Assembly: GCA_963760225.1 (NCBI GenBank)
Contig: CAVXCD010000003.1
Location: forward strand, 1,922,001-1,986,000
Source: 13-2-20CM-66-19 sp963760225
GTDB lineage: Bacteria; Pseudomonadota; Gammaproteobacteria; Steroidobacterales; Steroidobacteraceae
Reading direction: 5' to 3'
DNA: 64,000 nt
Shown: one piece after another, positions 45,212 to 53,378 of the stretch
Layout: every line of letters begins with the position of its first letter
Position numbering within the stretch: the stretch's first letter is position 1
Position numbers and translations under genes: made by a program
Notes under the pieces: model-generated
Databases searched by the model: none
What the model saw: the letters and a program-made list of their open reading frames with translations, nothing else
What the model was told of the DNA's origin: nothing

Positions 45212-46129
45212 GTGCGGGTGGATACGCTGACCAGCATCCGGGTATTCCGGCAGGTAGTCGAGTCGGGCACTTTCGTGGCTGCCGCCGAGCGTATGGACCT
45301 CTCGACCGCCATGGTGAGCAAACACGTGATGCACGTCGAAAAGCGGCTCGGGGTCCGTCTGCTGAACCGCAACAGCCGCACATTGAGTCTCACTGAGCCG
45401 GGCAGAGTGTACTTCGAGCGCTGCAAGACGATCCTGGAAGACCTGGAGGCGACCGAGCTGGAGCTCGGATCCCTAAGCACCGCCCCGCGCGGCACGCTGC
45501 GGATCACCTGCCCGAGCTGGTTCGCCTCGCAACGGATGGCGGACAACCTCGCCGAGTTCCGTCGCCGGTACCCCGAGATCGTGGTCGATGCGTCATTCGA
45601 AGACCGGCGGGTCGATCTCGTGGAGGAAGGTTATGACGTCGCCCTGCGAGTCGCGCGTGACGACGCGCTTCCGCCGGGTCTCATCGCCCGCCCGCTGCGC
45701 AGCGCCTCCTTCTTTATTGCTGCCTCACTCGAATATCTGGGGCTCCATGGAGCTCCCGAGTCCCCCGAGGATCTCGCCCACCACGACTTCGTCGCGGTCG
45801 GCAACGTCGATTCGCTCGAGCTGACGGGCCCGAAGGGAAAGGTCGAGGTTCCGCTGCGTGTGGTGCTGCGCTACCGCTCGATGAGCGGCGTGGCCAACGC
45901 GGTCGCCGCCGGTATCGGCCTTGCTCCACTGCCCGACCTGCTGTTCGAAGACCCGATGTTCAAGGACGTATTGAAGCCCGTCCTCACGGACTTTCCCCTG
46001 CAGAAGCCGACGGTGTATGTCGTGTACGTCAGCCGCAAGCACCTGCCGCTCAAGATCCGTGCCTTCATCGACTTCACACAGGAGCTGATATCCAGAATCC
46101 CGCCGCCCAGACTGGCCGCGGCCGGCTGA
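45212..46129 (+). CDS. LysR-family transcriptional regulator
   Basis: The protein has about 305 residues from GTG 45212 (GTG 45218 is equally possible). The helix-turn-helix is at the N terminus (IRVFRQVVESGTFVAAAERMDLSTAMVSKHVMHVEKRLGVRLLNRNSRTLSLTEPGRVYFERC). A substrate-binding domain of the CrgA type follows (GTLRITCPSWFASQRMADNLAEFRRRYPEIVVDASFEDRRVDLVEEGYDVALRV). It precedes the PanE-like gene on the same strand. Target genes are unknown, and the PanE-like and DHA2 genes downstream are candidates. Confidence 0.93.
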   Translation: MRVDTLTSIRVFRQVVESGTFVAAAERMDLSTAMVSKHVMHVEKRLGVRLLNRNSRTLSLTEPGRVYFERCKTILEDLEATELELGSLSTAPRGTLRITCPSWFASQRMADNLAEFRRRYPEIVVDASFEDRRVDLVEEGYDVALRVARDDALPPGLIARPLRSASFFIAASLEYLGLHGAPESPEDLAHHDFVAVGNVDSLELTGPKGKVEVPLRVVLRYRSMSGVANAVAAGIGLAPLPDLLFEDPMFKDVLKPVLTDFPLQKPTVYVVYVSRKHLPLKIRAFIDFTQELISRIPPPRLAAAG

Positions 46130-46183
46130 CTCCGTCCGACCGTGCGGTGAACGTGTGCTGCGCGAGTGCTAGAGTCAGCACCC

Positions 46184-47110
46184 ATGCGAATGCTGGTCGT
46201 CGGCGCCGGTTCGATCGGGGGGCTCTTTGGCGGCCGTCTCGCACAAGCTGGGCGCGACGTCACCTTCCTCGTTCGTGCTGGCCGCGCTGAACAGCTGTGC
46301 AGGGACGGCCTGCAGATCGTCAGCCCGCTCGGCGACGCAACCGTGCGACCTAAGCTGCTTGCCAGCAAAGACCTTCACGAAGCGTTCGACGTCGTGTTTG
46401 TGTCTGTGAAGGCCTACTCCCTGGAGTCAGCGATTGCCGATTTCGCTCCCGCCGTCAGTGAGCAGACGATGATTCTGCCCATTCTCAATGGCATGAAGCA
46501 TATGGACACGCTCGCCGCGCGCTTCGGTGCCCGGGCCGTCGTCGGTGGCGCGTGTAAGGCCGCCACCATGCTGGACAAACAGGGTCGCATCGTACAACTC
46601 ACCAGGCTGCAAGATCTGGCCTACGGCGAGATGGATGGCACGCGCTCTGAACGCGTCAGCCGGCTTCACGGGTTCATGCAGGGCGCCGGGTTTGAAGCGC
46701 GAATCTCTCAGTCAATCGCGCTCGAGATGTGGCAGAAATGGACCTTGCTCGCGGCGTTGGGTGGCGTTACCTGTCTTATGAGGGGTAACACGGGCGAAAT
46801 CGAAGCCGCACATGGCGGCAGGGAATTCCTGACCCAGTTCCTCGATGAGGTAGTGTCGGTCATCCAGGCTGTAGGCACGCCGCTCGGCGAAGCATTTATC
46901 GCCACCACCGCTGCAGCGCTACTCAAACCCGGCGCGCCAACAACCTCGTCGCTCTACCGGGATCTGCAAGAAGGGAACCGGGTCGAGGCGGACCAGATTC
47001 TCGGCGATCTCCTGCAGCGCGCAGTAAAGGCGGGATTGAGCGCGCCGTTGGTCTCTGCCGCCTATGCCCATCTGTGCGTGTATCAGAATCGACTTGCAGC
47101 GGCGCGCTGA
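46184..47110 (+). CDS. 2-dehydropantoate 2-reductase-like protein
   Basis: ATG 46184 places the start directly at the Rossmann motif MRMLVVGAGSIGGLFGGRLA (308 residues). Other landmarks are VFVSVKAYSLESAIADFAP, ILPILNGMKHMDTLAARFG, VVGGACKAATML and the C-terminal TSSLYRDLQEGNRVEADQILGDLL. PanE reduces ketopantoate with NADPH for pantothenate synthesis. Many paralogues act on other 2-keto acids, and this copy sits away from other pan genes, so its substrate is uncertain. Confidence 0.86.
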   Translation: MRMLVVGAGSIGGLFGGRLAQAGRDVTFLVRAGRAEQLCRDGLQIVSPLGDATVRPKLLASKDLHEAFDVVFVSVKAYSLESAIADFAPAVSEQTMILPILNGMKHMDTLAARFGARAVVGGACKAATMLDKQGRIVQLTRLQDLAYGEMDGTRSERVSRLHGFMQGAGFEARISQSIALEMWQKWTLLAALGGVTCLMRGNTGEIEAAHGGREFLTQFLDEVVSVIQAVGTPLGEAFIATTAAALLKPGAPTTSSLYRDLQEGNRVEADQILGDLLQRAVKAGLSAPLVSAAYAHLCVYQNRLAAAR

Positions 47111-47185
47111 GCACCACGCCACCTCGCCGGAGCCAGACTCGATGACACTCAGCCATCCGGAAATGCTCGGTTAGAGCGGCAGCGC

Positions 47186-48598
47186 GTGGTGGTGAATACC
47201 AAGGCGCAGCCTTGCGCTGCGGAAATCGTTCGATGCGCCCCTCCTGGCGTCACTAGTCTCAAGCAGGACAAGGCCTGGGTGCTGGCCGCGGCGGTCTTGG
47301 GATCGACCATGGCGTTCGTCGACGAGTCCGTCGTCAACGTTGCGCTGCCGAAGATCGAGGCTGATCTGCATACGACGCTGGCGGCAATGCAATGGGTCAT
47401 CAATGCCTACACCCTGTGCATGTCCGCTCTGCTGCTGATCGGCGGCGCGGCGGCGGACCGCTATGGCCGCCGCGTGCTGTTCCTCATGGGCATTGTCACC
47501 TTCGCACTAGCCTCGATCACCTGTGGTTGTGCACCGAACGTCGGGGCACTCATCGCGGCGCGCGCCATCCAGGGCGTCGGGGCGGCGATGCTGATTCCTT
47601 GCTCGTTGGCGATTATCGGCGCGGCGTTTGACGATAAGGAGCGCGGTGCGGCGATTGGGATCTGGTCGGGTGCCTCGGCACTCGCCGCCGGCGCCGGCCC
47701 GCTACTCGGGGGTTGGCTGGTCGATCATCTGTCCTGGCGTGCGATATTCCTGATCAATCCGTTAATCGCCATTGCGACCTTGTGGATTGCCGTGCGCCGT
47801 GTACCGGAAAGCGGTAGTCCCACGGCGGCCGCCGACCTCGATTGGCCTGGTGCCGTATTGGCGTTCGGTGGATTGGGCGGGCTGGTGTATGGGCTGGTCG
47901 CTGTTTCCAGGCTCGGCTGGCAGGATCTGACGGTTGTCGGATCGCTGTCGGCAGGTACGCTGCTATTGCTTGGGTTCGCGCTGCAAGAACGGCGCAGCCG
48001 TGTGCCGATGATGCCCCTCAGACTGTTTGCGTCACGTAGCTTCAGCGGCGTCAATCTGGTCACCTTGCTACTTTACGGCGCACTCGGCGGCGCGTTCTTT
48101 TTCCTGCCGTTTCTCTTGATCCAGGCGCATGGGTTTTCAGCGACCGCGGCCGGCGCGGTGTACTTGCCGTTCACGCTGGTTCTCGCAGTACTGTCTCGCT
48201 GGTCCGGAGGACTGGTCGATCGCTTTGGTGCGCGCTGGCCACTCATCATTGGCCCGGTGATCGCCGGCGTCGGTTTTGCGCTGCTCGCCGCGGTCAGCGG
48301 CGAGCCACGCTACTGGGCTTACCTTGGGCCAATGGTGGTGTTGGGATTTGGCATGGCCGTCACCGTGACCCCGCTGACGACCACCGTTATCAACTCTGTG
48401 GACGAGGGCGAGACGGGCGTCGCTTCTGGCATTAACAACGTTGTGGCCGCAGTCGCCGCCCTGCTGGTAATCGCAGTGCTCGGCAGTCTCATCACGGATT
48501 CGTTGGTGGCAACCGCGCGCGTCGTGATGTCGGTCGCGGCGGCGCTGGCGCTCGCCAGTGCCGCTGCCGCAGCCGTTACGATCCGGCCCAGGAGGTAA
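47186..48598 (+). CDS. DHA2-family MFS multidrug efflux transporter
   Basis: The 470-residue protein (GTG 47186) has 14 predicted membrane segments. Landmarks are AAVLGSTMAFVDESVVNVALPKIEADLHTTLAAMQWVINAYTL (motif D region), ADRYGRRVLFLMGI (motif A) and RAIQGVGAAMLIPCSLAII with GPLLGGWLVDHLSWRAIFLINP (motif C and DHA2 signature). It likely exports hydrophobic drugs by proton antiport. It may be controlled by the upstream LysR gene, though no operator was identified. Confidence 0.88.
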   Translation: MVVNTKAQPCAAEIVRCAPPGVTSLKQDKAWVLAAAVLGSTMAFVDESVVNVALPKIEADLHTTLAAMQWVINAYTLCMSALLLIGGAAADRYGRRVLFLMGIVTFALASITCGCAPNVGALIAARAIQGVGAAMLIPCSLAIIGAAFDDKERGAAIGIWSGASALAAGAGPLLGGWLVDHLSWRAIFLINPLIAIATLWIAVRRVPESGSPTAAADLDWPGAVLAFGGLGGLVYGLVAVSRLGWQDLTVVGSLSAGTLLLLGFALQERRSRVPMMPLRLFASRSFSGVNLVTLLLYGALGGAFFFLPFLLIQAHGFSATAAGAVYLPFTLVLAVLSRWSGGLVDRFGARWPLIIGPVIAGVGFALLAAVSGEPRYWAYLGPMVVLGFGMAVTVTPLTTTVINSVDEGETGVASGINNVVAAVAALLVIAVLGSLITDSLVATARVVMSVAAALALASAAAAAVTIRPRR

Positions 48599-48643
48599 GT
48601 CCGTGTCGGACTTGGGTGCTACGTCAGTTCGCCGGCGCGAGTC

Positions 48644-48826
48644 TCAATTCTTCTTGCGCGGTACCCTCTTACCCGCCCGGCGGGCTTCCGACAGGCCGAT
48701 GGCGATCGCCTGCTTGCGGCTGCGCACTTTCCTGCCCGAGCGGCCGCTTCTGAGCTGCCCGCGCTTCATCTCGTGCATTGCGCGGCGGACTTTCTGGCCA
48801 CTCGCCTTGCTGTATCTGCGTGCCAT
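48644..48826 (-). CDS. Small basic DUF6496-type protein
   Basis: ATG 48826 gives 60 residues: ARRYSKASGQKVRRAMHEMK, RGQLRSGRSGRKVRSRKQAI, AIGLSEARRAGKRVPRKKN. The pattern matches the DUF6496 family of very basic small proteins common in stress and plasmid loci, which may bind nucleic acid. It converges on the DHA2 gene. Confidence 0.82.
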   Translation of the reverse strand: MARRYSKASGQKVRRAMHEMKRGQLRSGRSGRKVRSRKQAIAIGLSEARRAGKRVPRKKN

Positions 48827-49147
48827 GGTGGTGTCCTCGGAAGTCACGCCACCCTAGCGGGTCGCGGGGTCGCTCGCTGTAGGTCGGACCGGATAGTTCA
48901 TGTCAGCGCCACGGACAACCGATATCGGTGCATCCTGAGCACGAAGCGAGCGACCTGACCACTGTAGCGATACGCCGCGCGCTTCGTCCGCCTCACCGCC
49001 TAGGCGTCAGCGCCGACTGACACCCGCTCGGTCAATTCTCTTCTAGCGCACCGCTATCGGGCCACTGAATACTCTCGCGCATCAACTTGTGAGGGCTCAC
49101 AACGGCGGCCGCGGGGGCTGCCGCCGGGCTGCTCCAAAGGAGGAATC
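48827..49147. other. Gap between DUF6496 and BON genes
   Basis: This is a divergent promoter region with no gene seen. It contains a GATATC-centred palindrome (ACCGATATCGGT near 48918-48929), TACTCT at 49070-49075 that matches the -10 box of the promoters at 62829 and 59861 but lacks the associated palindrome, and the inverted repeat at 49087-49102. Confidence 0.4.
49087..49102. promoter_or_regulatory. TTGTGAG-GG-CTCACAA palindrome upstream of BON gene
   Basis: This perfect 7-bp inverted repeat with a 2-base centre lies about 12 bases after the TACTCT hexamer at 49070 and 46 bases before the BON start. It is therefore in the leader or start region and could be an operator or a small hairpin. 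Confidence 0.4.
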
Positions 49148-49486
49148 GTGAATACGAAACGCATCGTGGCTTATTCGCTGGCAGCGTGCCTGTTGGCCCC
49201 CATCGCCGGCTGGGCGGCCGATCCCACTGACGACTCCGACAGCTCCCACCCGACACACTGGGTGAAAGACTCGGCGATCACGACGGCGATCAAGACCAAG
49301 ATGGCTGGCAGGCATCTGAGCAGTCTTAAGAATATCGAGGTTCAAACCGATTTGAACGGCGTTGTCCGCCTCAGCGGAACGGCGAAAAGCAAGGAAGAGA
49401 TCGAACAGGCGGTTGAAATCGCCCGCAGTACCGATGGCGTCGTGCGGGTGAAGAACGACCTCGTCGTCCAGCGGGACACCCAGTAA
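49148..49486 (+). CDS. Periplasmic BON-domain protein (OsmY-like)
   Basis: GTG 49148 follows AAAGGAGG, a strong ribosome binding site. The 112-residue protein has a signal peptide (RIVAYSLAACLLAPIAGWAA) and one BON domain (DSAITTAIKTKMAGRHLSSLKNIEVQTDLNGVVRLSGTAKSKEEIEQAVEIARSTDGVVRVKNDLVV). BON proteins bind phospholipid and protect the envelope under osmotic stress. It starts the envelope-stress island of this window. Confidence 0.88.
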   Translation: MNTKRIVAYSLAACLLAPIAGWAADPTDDSDSSHPTHWVKDSAITTAIKTKMAGRHLSSLKNIEVQTDLNGVVRLSGTAKSKEEIEQAVEIARSTDGVVRVKNDLVVQRDTQ

Positions 49487-49562
49487 AGCCGCGCCGCCGG
49501 CGCGAAACGGGCTTGCCGTGCCTCGCGCCAGCACCCGAGGCCGCGGCAACTCCGTGCAGCGC

Positions 49563-49814
49563 TCAGTCCGGGCGCAGAACGAGTTGCATCAGCCGATCCC
49601 AGGCCTGTTGAAACTCAGCCGCCACGAGGTCGGCCGTCTGCGGGGATGAGTCACGTATCGGTAGATGTCGGTAGCGCTCCCGCAACTCCTCAGCCGTCGC
49701 CTGCAGCGACTTCGCTAAACTTGGCTGCCAGCTCGCCAGCGAACGAGTCAAGGCGACGACAAGCGTTTCCAACGCCACGAGTTCGCTCTTGAGCCGGATC
49801 ACTTCGATGTCCAT
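49563..49814 (-). CDS. Hypothetical 83-residue protein
   Basis: The protein is mostly helical and coiled-coil-like (MDIEVIRLKSELVALETLVV, ALTRSLASWQPSLAKSLQAT, AEELRERYRHLPI). GGGAGG lies nine bases upstream of the start. No family is recognised. Upstream, about 100 bases from the start, is the perfect TGTGCG-N4-CGCACA palindrome at 49917, though no matching -10 box was found in this direction. Confidence 0.65.
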   Translation of the reverse strand: MDIEVIRLKSELVALETLVVALTRSLASWQPSLAKSLQATAEELRERYRHLPIRDSSPQTADLVAAEFQQAWDRLMQLVLRPD

Positions 49815-49916
49815 GGATCAATCCTCCCGTTAGACCGCAAAGGATAGATCAAGAACCGCACCTGCGACGGTCCGTAGCACGAGCCCTGCAGCGCGAAGCG
49901 AGATCGCGTAACCCTA

Positions 49917-49932
49917 TGTGCGGTGGCGCACA
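49917..49932. promoter_or_regulatory. Crp/Fnr-type palindrome, perfect copy (site D)
   Basis: TGTGCG-GTGG-CGCACA has two perfect half-sites. It is the best single copy of the motif found upstream of many genes in this island. In the plus direction a weak GTGAAT hexamer follows after 20 bases, toward a gene-free region with a strong hairpin at 50015. In the minus direction the 49563-49814 gene lies about 100 bases away. Confidence 0.6.
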
Positions 49933-50014
49933 GATTGGCTGGGCATGAATGCGTGAATCTTCGCTCACCTCACAAGAGCAGCAAGTCTTGCTCGCAGGGG
50001 TTTTAGATGCCGAC

Positions 50015-50046
50015 AGGCAACGCGTTCACGGATGAACGCGTTGCCT
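50015..50046. terminator. Strong 14-bp hairpin downstream of the GGDEF gene
   Basis: AGGCAACGCGTTCA (50015-50028) pairs with TGAACGCGTTGCCT (50033-50046) around CGGA. There is no T-run on either strand. It lies 35 bases beyond the stop of the minus-strand GGDEF gene and about 85 bases from site D on the plus side, so it could end either transcript. Confidence 0.5.
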
Positions 50047-50080
50047 CGAGGCGCTGAGGGCCTTATGGACCCTTCCCGTC

Positions 50081-51436
50081 CTACGTTCGCAGCTCACTCG
50101 TCGCTGCAGAGCGCGAATCCAGCCTCGGTACGCTCATATTCGGCTCGAAGAACTGGTGGTTGCTGCGGCCGCGGACCTTGGCGTGGAACAGCGCACGGTC
50201 CGCATTCTTCAGGATTGTTTCGGCATCCGCACCGTCGTCAGGGTATATGCCGCTACCCAGACTCACCGTGACGCGTAAGTCCTGCCGCTCGATATGGTGA
50301 GGTCTGCTCGCCGCGTCCAGTATCTTGGCGCCCGTGAAGGCTACATCCTCCACGCGAGCCACTTCCGAAAGCAGAATTACGAATTCGTCCCCACCCTGAC
50401 GGCTGACGGTGTCGGAACTGCGGACACAGCTCACCAACCGTTGTGCGATCGACTTCAGCAGCTGATCGCCGACCGCGTGACCCAGGGAGTCGTTGATGTG
50501 CTTGAAGTGATCCACATCCAGGAAAAGAACCGCGAGCGCCTTACCGTGACGGCCCGCTGACGCCATCGCCTGTGTCAGTCGGTCGTTCAGCAACATGCGA
50601 TTGGGCAACCCTGTGAGAAAATCGTGTTGCGCCAAATAAGACATCCTGAGCGACATCGCACGGGCTACACCGACGTCGTGGAAAACGATCACGGCGCCAG
50701 TCACGTGCCCGCGCCGGTCGTGAATAGGGGCCGCGGTGTCTTCGATGGCAGACTCATAGCCGTCGCGGCGAATCAGAACACAGTTCGCACTCAGTCCGAC
50801 AGTTTTGTTATGCAGAACCGCCATCGATAACGGATTCAGCGCGGGTTCGCGGCTATCGCCGTCGATGATCCGCAGCACCTCCTGTAGCGGCCGACCCAAC
50901 GCTTCCCGTCGCGACCAACCCGTCATGCTTTCGGCAACCACGTTGAGGTAGGTGACGTTCCCTGCGACGTCGGTACTGATAACCGCATCGCCGATGGAGT
51001 TAAGTGTGACCTGTGCGCGCTCCCTTTCCAGGAACAGCGCCTCCGCGTATGCCGAGCGCTCGAGCATGTTGCTCAGCGCCTTCGGCAACGAGTAACCATC
51101 GAGGCGCTCTTCCAGTACGTAGTCCTGCGCGCCGTGCTGCACGGCAAGTCGCGCGCATTCCTCGTCGCATAAGTGACTCAGAACCAGGATTGGAACGTGC
51201 GGCGAGGTATCAAACAGCTTGTCGAAGGTCTCGATGCCCTGGCTATCAGGCAGAAAAAGATCGACCACGACCGCAGCGACCTCATCCTCTCCCTGCTGAC
51301 CCAGGCGTTTCATTGCTGCGCTGCAGCTACTCAGCCACTCGACTTTGAATGGACCGCCACGCAGGTTGAGCAGTGATCGTCGCACGGCTTTCGCTTCCGC
51401 GGCGTCGGCGAGTACAAGAAGTATGTTCCGGGACAT
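50081..51436 (-). CDS. Receiver-PAS-GGDEF diguanylate cyclase
   Basis: ATG 51436 gives 451 residues. An upstream ATG at 51460 is possible, but the promoter at 51470-51512 would start transcription near 51463, favouring 51436. A receiver-like domain is at the N terminus (ILLVLADAAEAKAVRRSLL, VVVDLFLPDSQGIETFDKLF, phospho-Asp likely in VVVDLF). It is followed by a PAS domain (LNSIGDAVISTDVAGNVTYLNVVAESMTGWSRREALG) and a GGDEF domain (HDFLTGLPNRMLLNDRL, VLFLDVDHFKHINDSLGHAVGDQLL, SRQGGDEFVILLSEV). It should make cyclic di-GMP. No EAL domain is present. Confidence 0.92.
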   Translation of the reverse strand: MSRNILLVLADAAEAKAVRRSLLNLRGGPFKVEWLSSCSAAMKRLGQQGEDEVAAVVVDLFLPDSQGIETFDKLFDTSPHVPILVLSHLCDEECARLAVQHGAQDYVLEERLDGYSLPKALSNMLERSAYAEALFLERERAQVTLNSIGDAVISTDVAGNVTYLNVVAESMTGWSRREALGRPLQEVLRIIDGDSREPALNPLSMAVLHNKTVGLSANCVLIRRDGYESAIEDTAAPIHDRRGHVTGAVIVFHDVGVARAMSLRMSYLAQHDFLTGLPNRMLLNDRLTQAMASAGRHGKALAVLFLDVDHFKHINDSLGHAVGDQLLKSIAQRLVSCVRSSDTVSRQGGDEFVILLSEVARVEDVAFTGAKILDAASRPHHIERQDLRVTVSLGSGIYPDDGADAETILKNADRALFHAKVRGRSNHQFFEPNMSVPRLDSRSAATSELRT

Positions 51437-51469
51437 GAGGAGTACCGCCCACATCACCATGGCTCTGCA

Positions 51470-51512
51470 AGCATTGTGACCAGTGGTCGGCGGGTCTGTG
51501 CGCCACCGTACA
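51470..51512 (-). promoter_or_regulatory. Crp/Fnr-type class II promoter of the GGDEF gene (site E)
   Basis: On the minus strand TGTACG-GTGG-CGCACA (51512-51497) is followed by 21 bases and AATGCT (51475-51470), the -10-like hexamer. Predicted transcription starts near 51463, leaving a leader of about 27 bases before ATG 51436. Confidence 0.65.
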
Positions 51513-51734
51513 TAACAGCCGGGGGACGCCCCGAAGGGGTTGCGGTTCGGTGGCGTGATGCCTCGATGTCATGTCAATCAGAAAGGCAGCACAGCACGGT
51601 CAAGTTCCCGGCGACAATGTTGGTGATCTTTGCTGCGACGCGCGCCAATGCGATCGCGCTCGCCGGGCCCAAAGTCAGCATTTGTGATTCACGCCGCAAC
51701 GGTCAGCTCGTGGTCTGGTTGCTCCTGGTGCCAA

Positions 51735-51777
51735 TGTGCGCAGGCGTACAGATCACGTTTTGCGGAGCGTCTAGCAT
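51735..51777 (+). promoter_or_regulatory. Crp/Fnr-type class II promoter of the DUF3096 gene (site F)
   Basis: TGTGCG-CAGG-CGTACA (51735-51750), 21 bases, then TAGCAT (51772-51777). Predicted transcription start is near 51784, about 48 bases before the DUF3096 ATG. Confidence 0.7.
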
Positions 51778-51831
51778 CTCACCAACGCTGTCGTAACGCC
51801 GTCCCGGCGCCCCACGATGCGCGAGGTATCA

Positions 51832-51987
51832 ATGAATCTCCATCTGACGATCGGACCGATCGTGTCACTGATCGCCGGCATTTTGATTCTGGTCGTGCCG
51901 CGACTGTTGAACTATATCGTCGCGATCTATCTGATTATCATCGGTCTCGTCGGCCTGTTCGGTAGCGGCAACTTCCACCTGCAATAA
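51832..51987 (+). CDS. DUF3096-type small membrane protein
   Basis: This 51-residue protein has an almost entirely hydrophobic sequence: MNLHLTIGPIVSLIAGILIL, VVPRLLNYIVAIYLIIIGLV, GLFGSGNFHLQ. This matches the DUF3096 pattern of two membrane helices with a PRLLNYIVAIYLI centre. Such small membrane proteins are widespread in stress-responsive proteobacterial loci. GAGGTATCA precedes the ATG. Role unknown. Confidence 0.82.
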   Translation: MNLHLTIGPIVSLIAGILILVVPRLLNYIVAIYLIIIGLVGLFGSGNFHLQ

Positions 51988-51992
51988 GCCCG

Positions 51993-52010
51993 AGTCTGTG
52001 CAAACAGACT
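51993..52010. terminator. Small hairpin after DUF3096
   Basis: AGTCTGT (51993-51999) pairs with ACAGACT (52004-52010) around GCAA, six bases after the DUF3096 stop. There is no T-run, so it is a weak terminator or a processing hairpin within a transcript continuing into the next gene. Confidence 0.4.
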
Positions 52011-52043
52011 GGTTGCCAATCCGAGCGTTATTAGGACCTACAA

Positions 52044-52637
52044 ATGAATACCATTCCCCTCCAATGGCTCATTGCCGCCGGTTTTGTCGCCTTGGCATTG
52101 CTGGCACTGGCCGCATGGTTTCTCTTCCAAAAGAGAAGGCAATCCGTGAGGCTGCAGCAGCGGTTCGGTGCGGAATACGAGCGAACGGTCGATGAGCTCG
52201 GAGGACGTAGCAAGGCCGAAGTGGAACTCAAGGCCCGCGAAGAGCGCGTCGAACATCTCACTATTACACCGTTGGCGCCCGCTGAGGCCGCCAGGTTCAG
52301 CCAGGCTTGGTACGCCTTGCAGACCCGTTTCATCGATAACCCTACAGGGGTCGTCGTCCAGGCGGACCAGTTGGTCCGCGAGTTGATGCTCAAGCGTGGC
52401 TACCCCATGGGCGACTTCGAGCGCCGTGCGGCCGATATCTCAGTCGACCACCCTGCCGTCGTCGAGAACTACCGGGCGGCGCAGGCAATCGCGGTGCGCG
52501 ACGGGCGCGGTCAAGCCGACACCGAGGAGCTACGCAGGGCAGTGGTGCATTACCGGGTGCTTTTCGATGAGATGCTCGAGGCAAGAGAAGTCAGGCAAGA
52601 AGTCCCTGCAGCCAAGCAACTGTCGGTGCACGCCTGA
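52044..52637 (+). CDS. Hypothetical membrane-anchored protein
   Basis: The 197-residue protein has one N-terminal membrane helix (LQWLIAAGFVALALLALAAWFLF) and a soluble charged domain: RRQSVRLQQRFGAEYERTVDEL, KAREERVEHLTITPLAPAEAARFSQAWYALQTRFIDNPTGVV, GYPMGDFERRAADISVDHPAVVENYRAA. This looks like a conserved hypothetical family of stress loci, with the pattern YERTV, FIDNP and DHP, but I know no function. It follows DUF3096 by 56 bp and is probably in the same transcript from site F. Confidence 0.72.
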   Translation: MNTIPLQWLIAAGFVALALLALAAWFLFQKRRQSVRLQQRFGAEYERTVDELGGRSKAEVELKAREERVEHLTITPLAPAEAARFSQAWYALQTRFIDNPTGVVVQADQLVRELMLKRGYPMGDFERRAADISVDHPAVVENYRAAQAIAVRDGRGQADTEELRRAVVHYRVLFDEMLEAREVRQEVPAAKQLSVHA

Positions 52638-52781
52638 GAGCCATCACGGACCAAGAGTTCGGGACAGGGACCTGAACGACGACGAGCGCGGTAAGAGCAC
52701 CCCGACCCGACAATCGCTGCACGGGCCGGCCGCGCCTACCAGCTGCTTCGACAACACTGCGCTAAAAGACCCCTCCCCCGC

Positions 52782-53003
52782 TCACGCAGATGGCACAGAG
52801 TGCGGTGTGCAATCGCCGCGTTCGCGCTCCTGAATCACTATGCGCGGCGCCTTGAGACGGGACTGCCATACCTCGTACGGATCCCAACCCGACTCATGGC
52901 GTACCAGCGTGGCTGGAACATTACCCAGTTCGGTGAATTCCTCATTCGCAGCCGACGACATCCCGTAAAGAGCGGCAAGTTCTTCTGCTGCATTTCGTTT
53001 CAT
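52782..53003 (-). CDS. Hypothetical 73-residue protein
   Basis: ATG 53003 gives MKRNAAEELAALYGMSSAAN, EEFTELGNVPATLVRHESGW, DPYEVWQSRLKAPRIVIQER, then a tail. The longer upstream frame from TTG 53084 has no supporting ribosome binding site. No family is recognised. A degenerate palindrome (TGTGCG at 53036, GACACA at 53046) lies 33 bases upstream, too close for the class II arrangement. Confidence 0.5.
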   Translation of the reverse strand: MKRNAAEELAALYGMSSAANEEFTELGNVPATLVRHESGWDPYEVWQSRLKAPRIVIQERERGDCTPHSVPSA

Positions 53004-53131
53004 CTGTTCCCGAACTCCAGAGACTTGCAGGCGTCTGTGCGCCAGGACACATATGTGCCCACCCGGTCGACAGACGTACGCCAACTTTCAGTCGAGCAAA
53101 GTCGAATCAGCTACGAGCACGAGCGCCGTGC

Positions 53132-53290
53132 TTATAGCCGGCCCAGCAAGAGCAACACGACGACAATGACCAACACCAGTCCTAACCCACCACTAGGTCC
53201 GTAGCCCCAATTGCGGCTATAAGGCCATTGCGGGATGGCGCCGATCAGCATGAGTACCAGAATGACCAACAGTATGGTTCCCAAAGTCAC
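53132..53290 (-). CDS. DUF3309-type small membrane protein
   Basis: GTG 53290 follows AAGGAG with good spacing. The 52 residues read TLGTILLVILVLMLIGAIPQ, WPYSRNWGYGPSGGLGLVLV, IVVVLLLLGRL. The centre WPYSRNWGYGPSGGLGL between two membrane helices is the DUF3309 signature. Such proteins are common in stress-inducible loci. On the minus strand it lies 45 bases beyond the terminator of the small RNA candidate at 53335-53452. It may be expressed by read-through or from its own promoter. Confidence 0.85.
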   Translation of the reverse strand: MTLGTILLVILVLMLIGAIPQWPYSRNWGYGPSGGLGLVLVIVVVLLLLGRL

Positions 53291-53334
53291 GAATATCTCC
53301 TTCGTTTCCTGGAGCTGTCGGCGCAGCGACGCCG

Positions 53335-53378
53335 AAAAAAAGAGAGGTCCGCTAGCGTAGCTGACTACACCAGCGGAC
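53335..53378 (-). terminator. Rho-independent terminator of small RNA A
   Basis: AGGTCCGCT (minus strand, 53378-53370) pairs with AGCGGACCT (53351-53343), followed on the minus strand by CTC and seven T residues (plus-strand A-run 53335-53341). Confidence 0.8.

Larger units (their letters stand above)
51437..51831. other. Divergent promoter region of GGDEF and DUF3096 genes
   Basis: This 395-base stretch has no gene. It contains site E (toward the GGDEF gene) and site F (toward DUF3096), about 240 bases apart. The sequence between them shows nothing recognisable. Confidence 0.5.

Noticed and set aside
48850..48920. TGTCCGTGGCGCTGACA-like palindrome upstream of DUF6496
   Set aside because: The half-sites do not keep the 4-base spacing of the consensus, so it was not counted as a regulon site.
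50032..50271. 79-codon plus-strand ORF within and downstream of the 50015 hairpin
   Set aside because: It starts inside the hairpin, overlaps the GGDEF gene antisense and has arginine-rich shadow composition.
53036..53051. TGTGCG-CCAG-GACACA as another member of the palindrome regulon
   Set aside because: The right half differs at two fixed positions, no -10 hexamer sits at 20-21 bases in either direction, and the nearest start is only 33 bases away.
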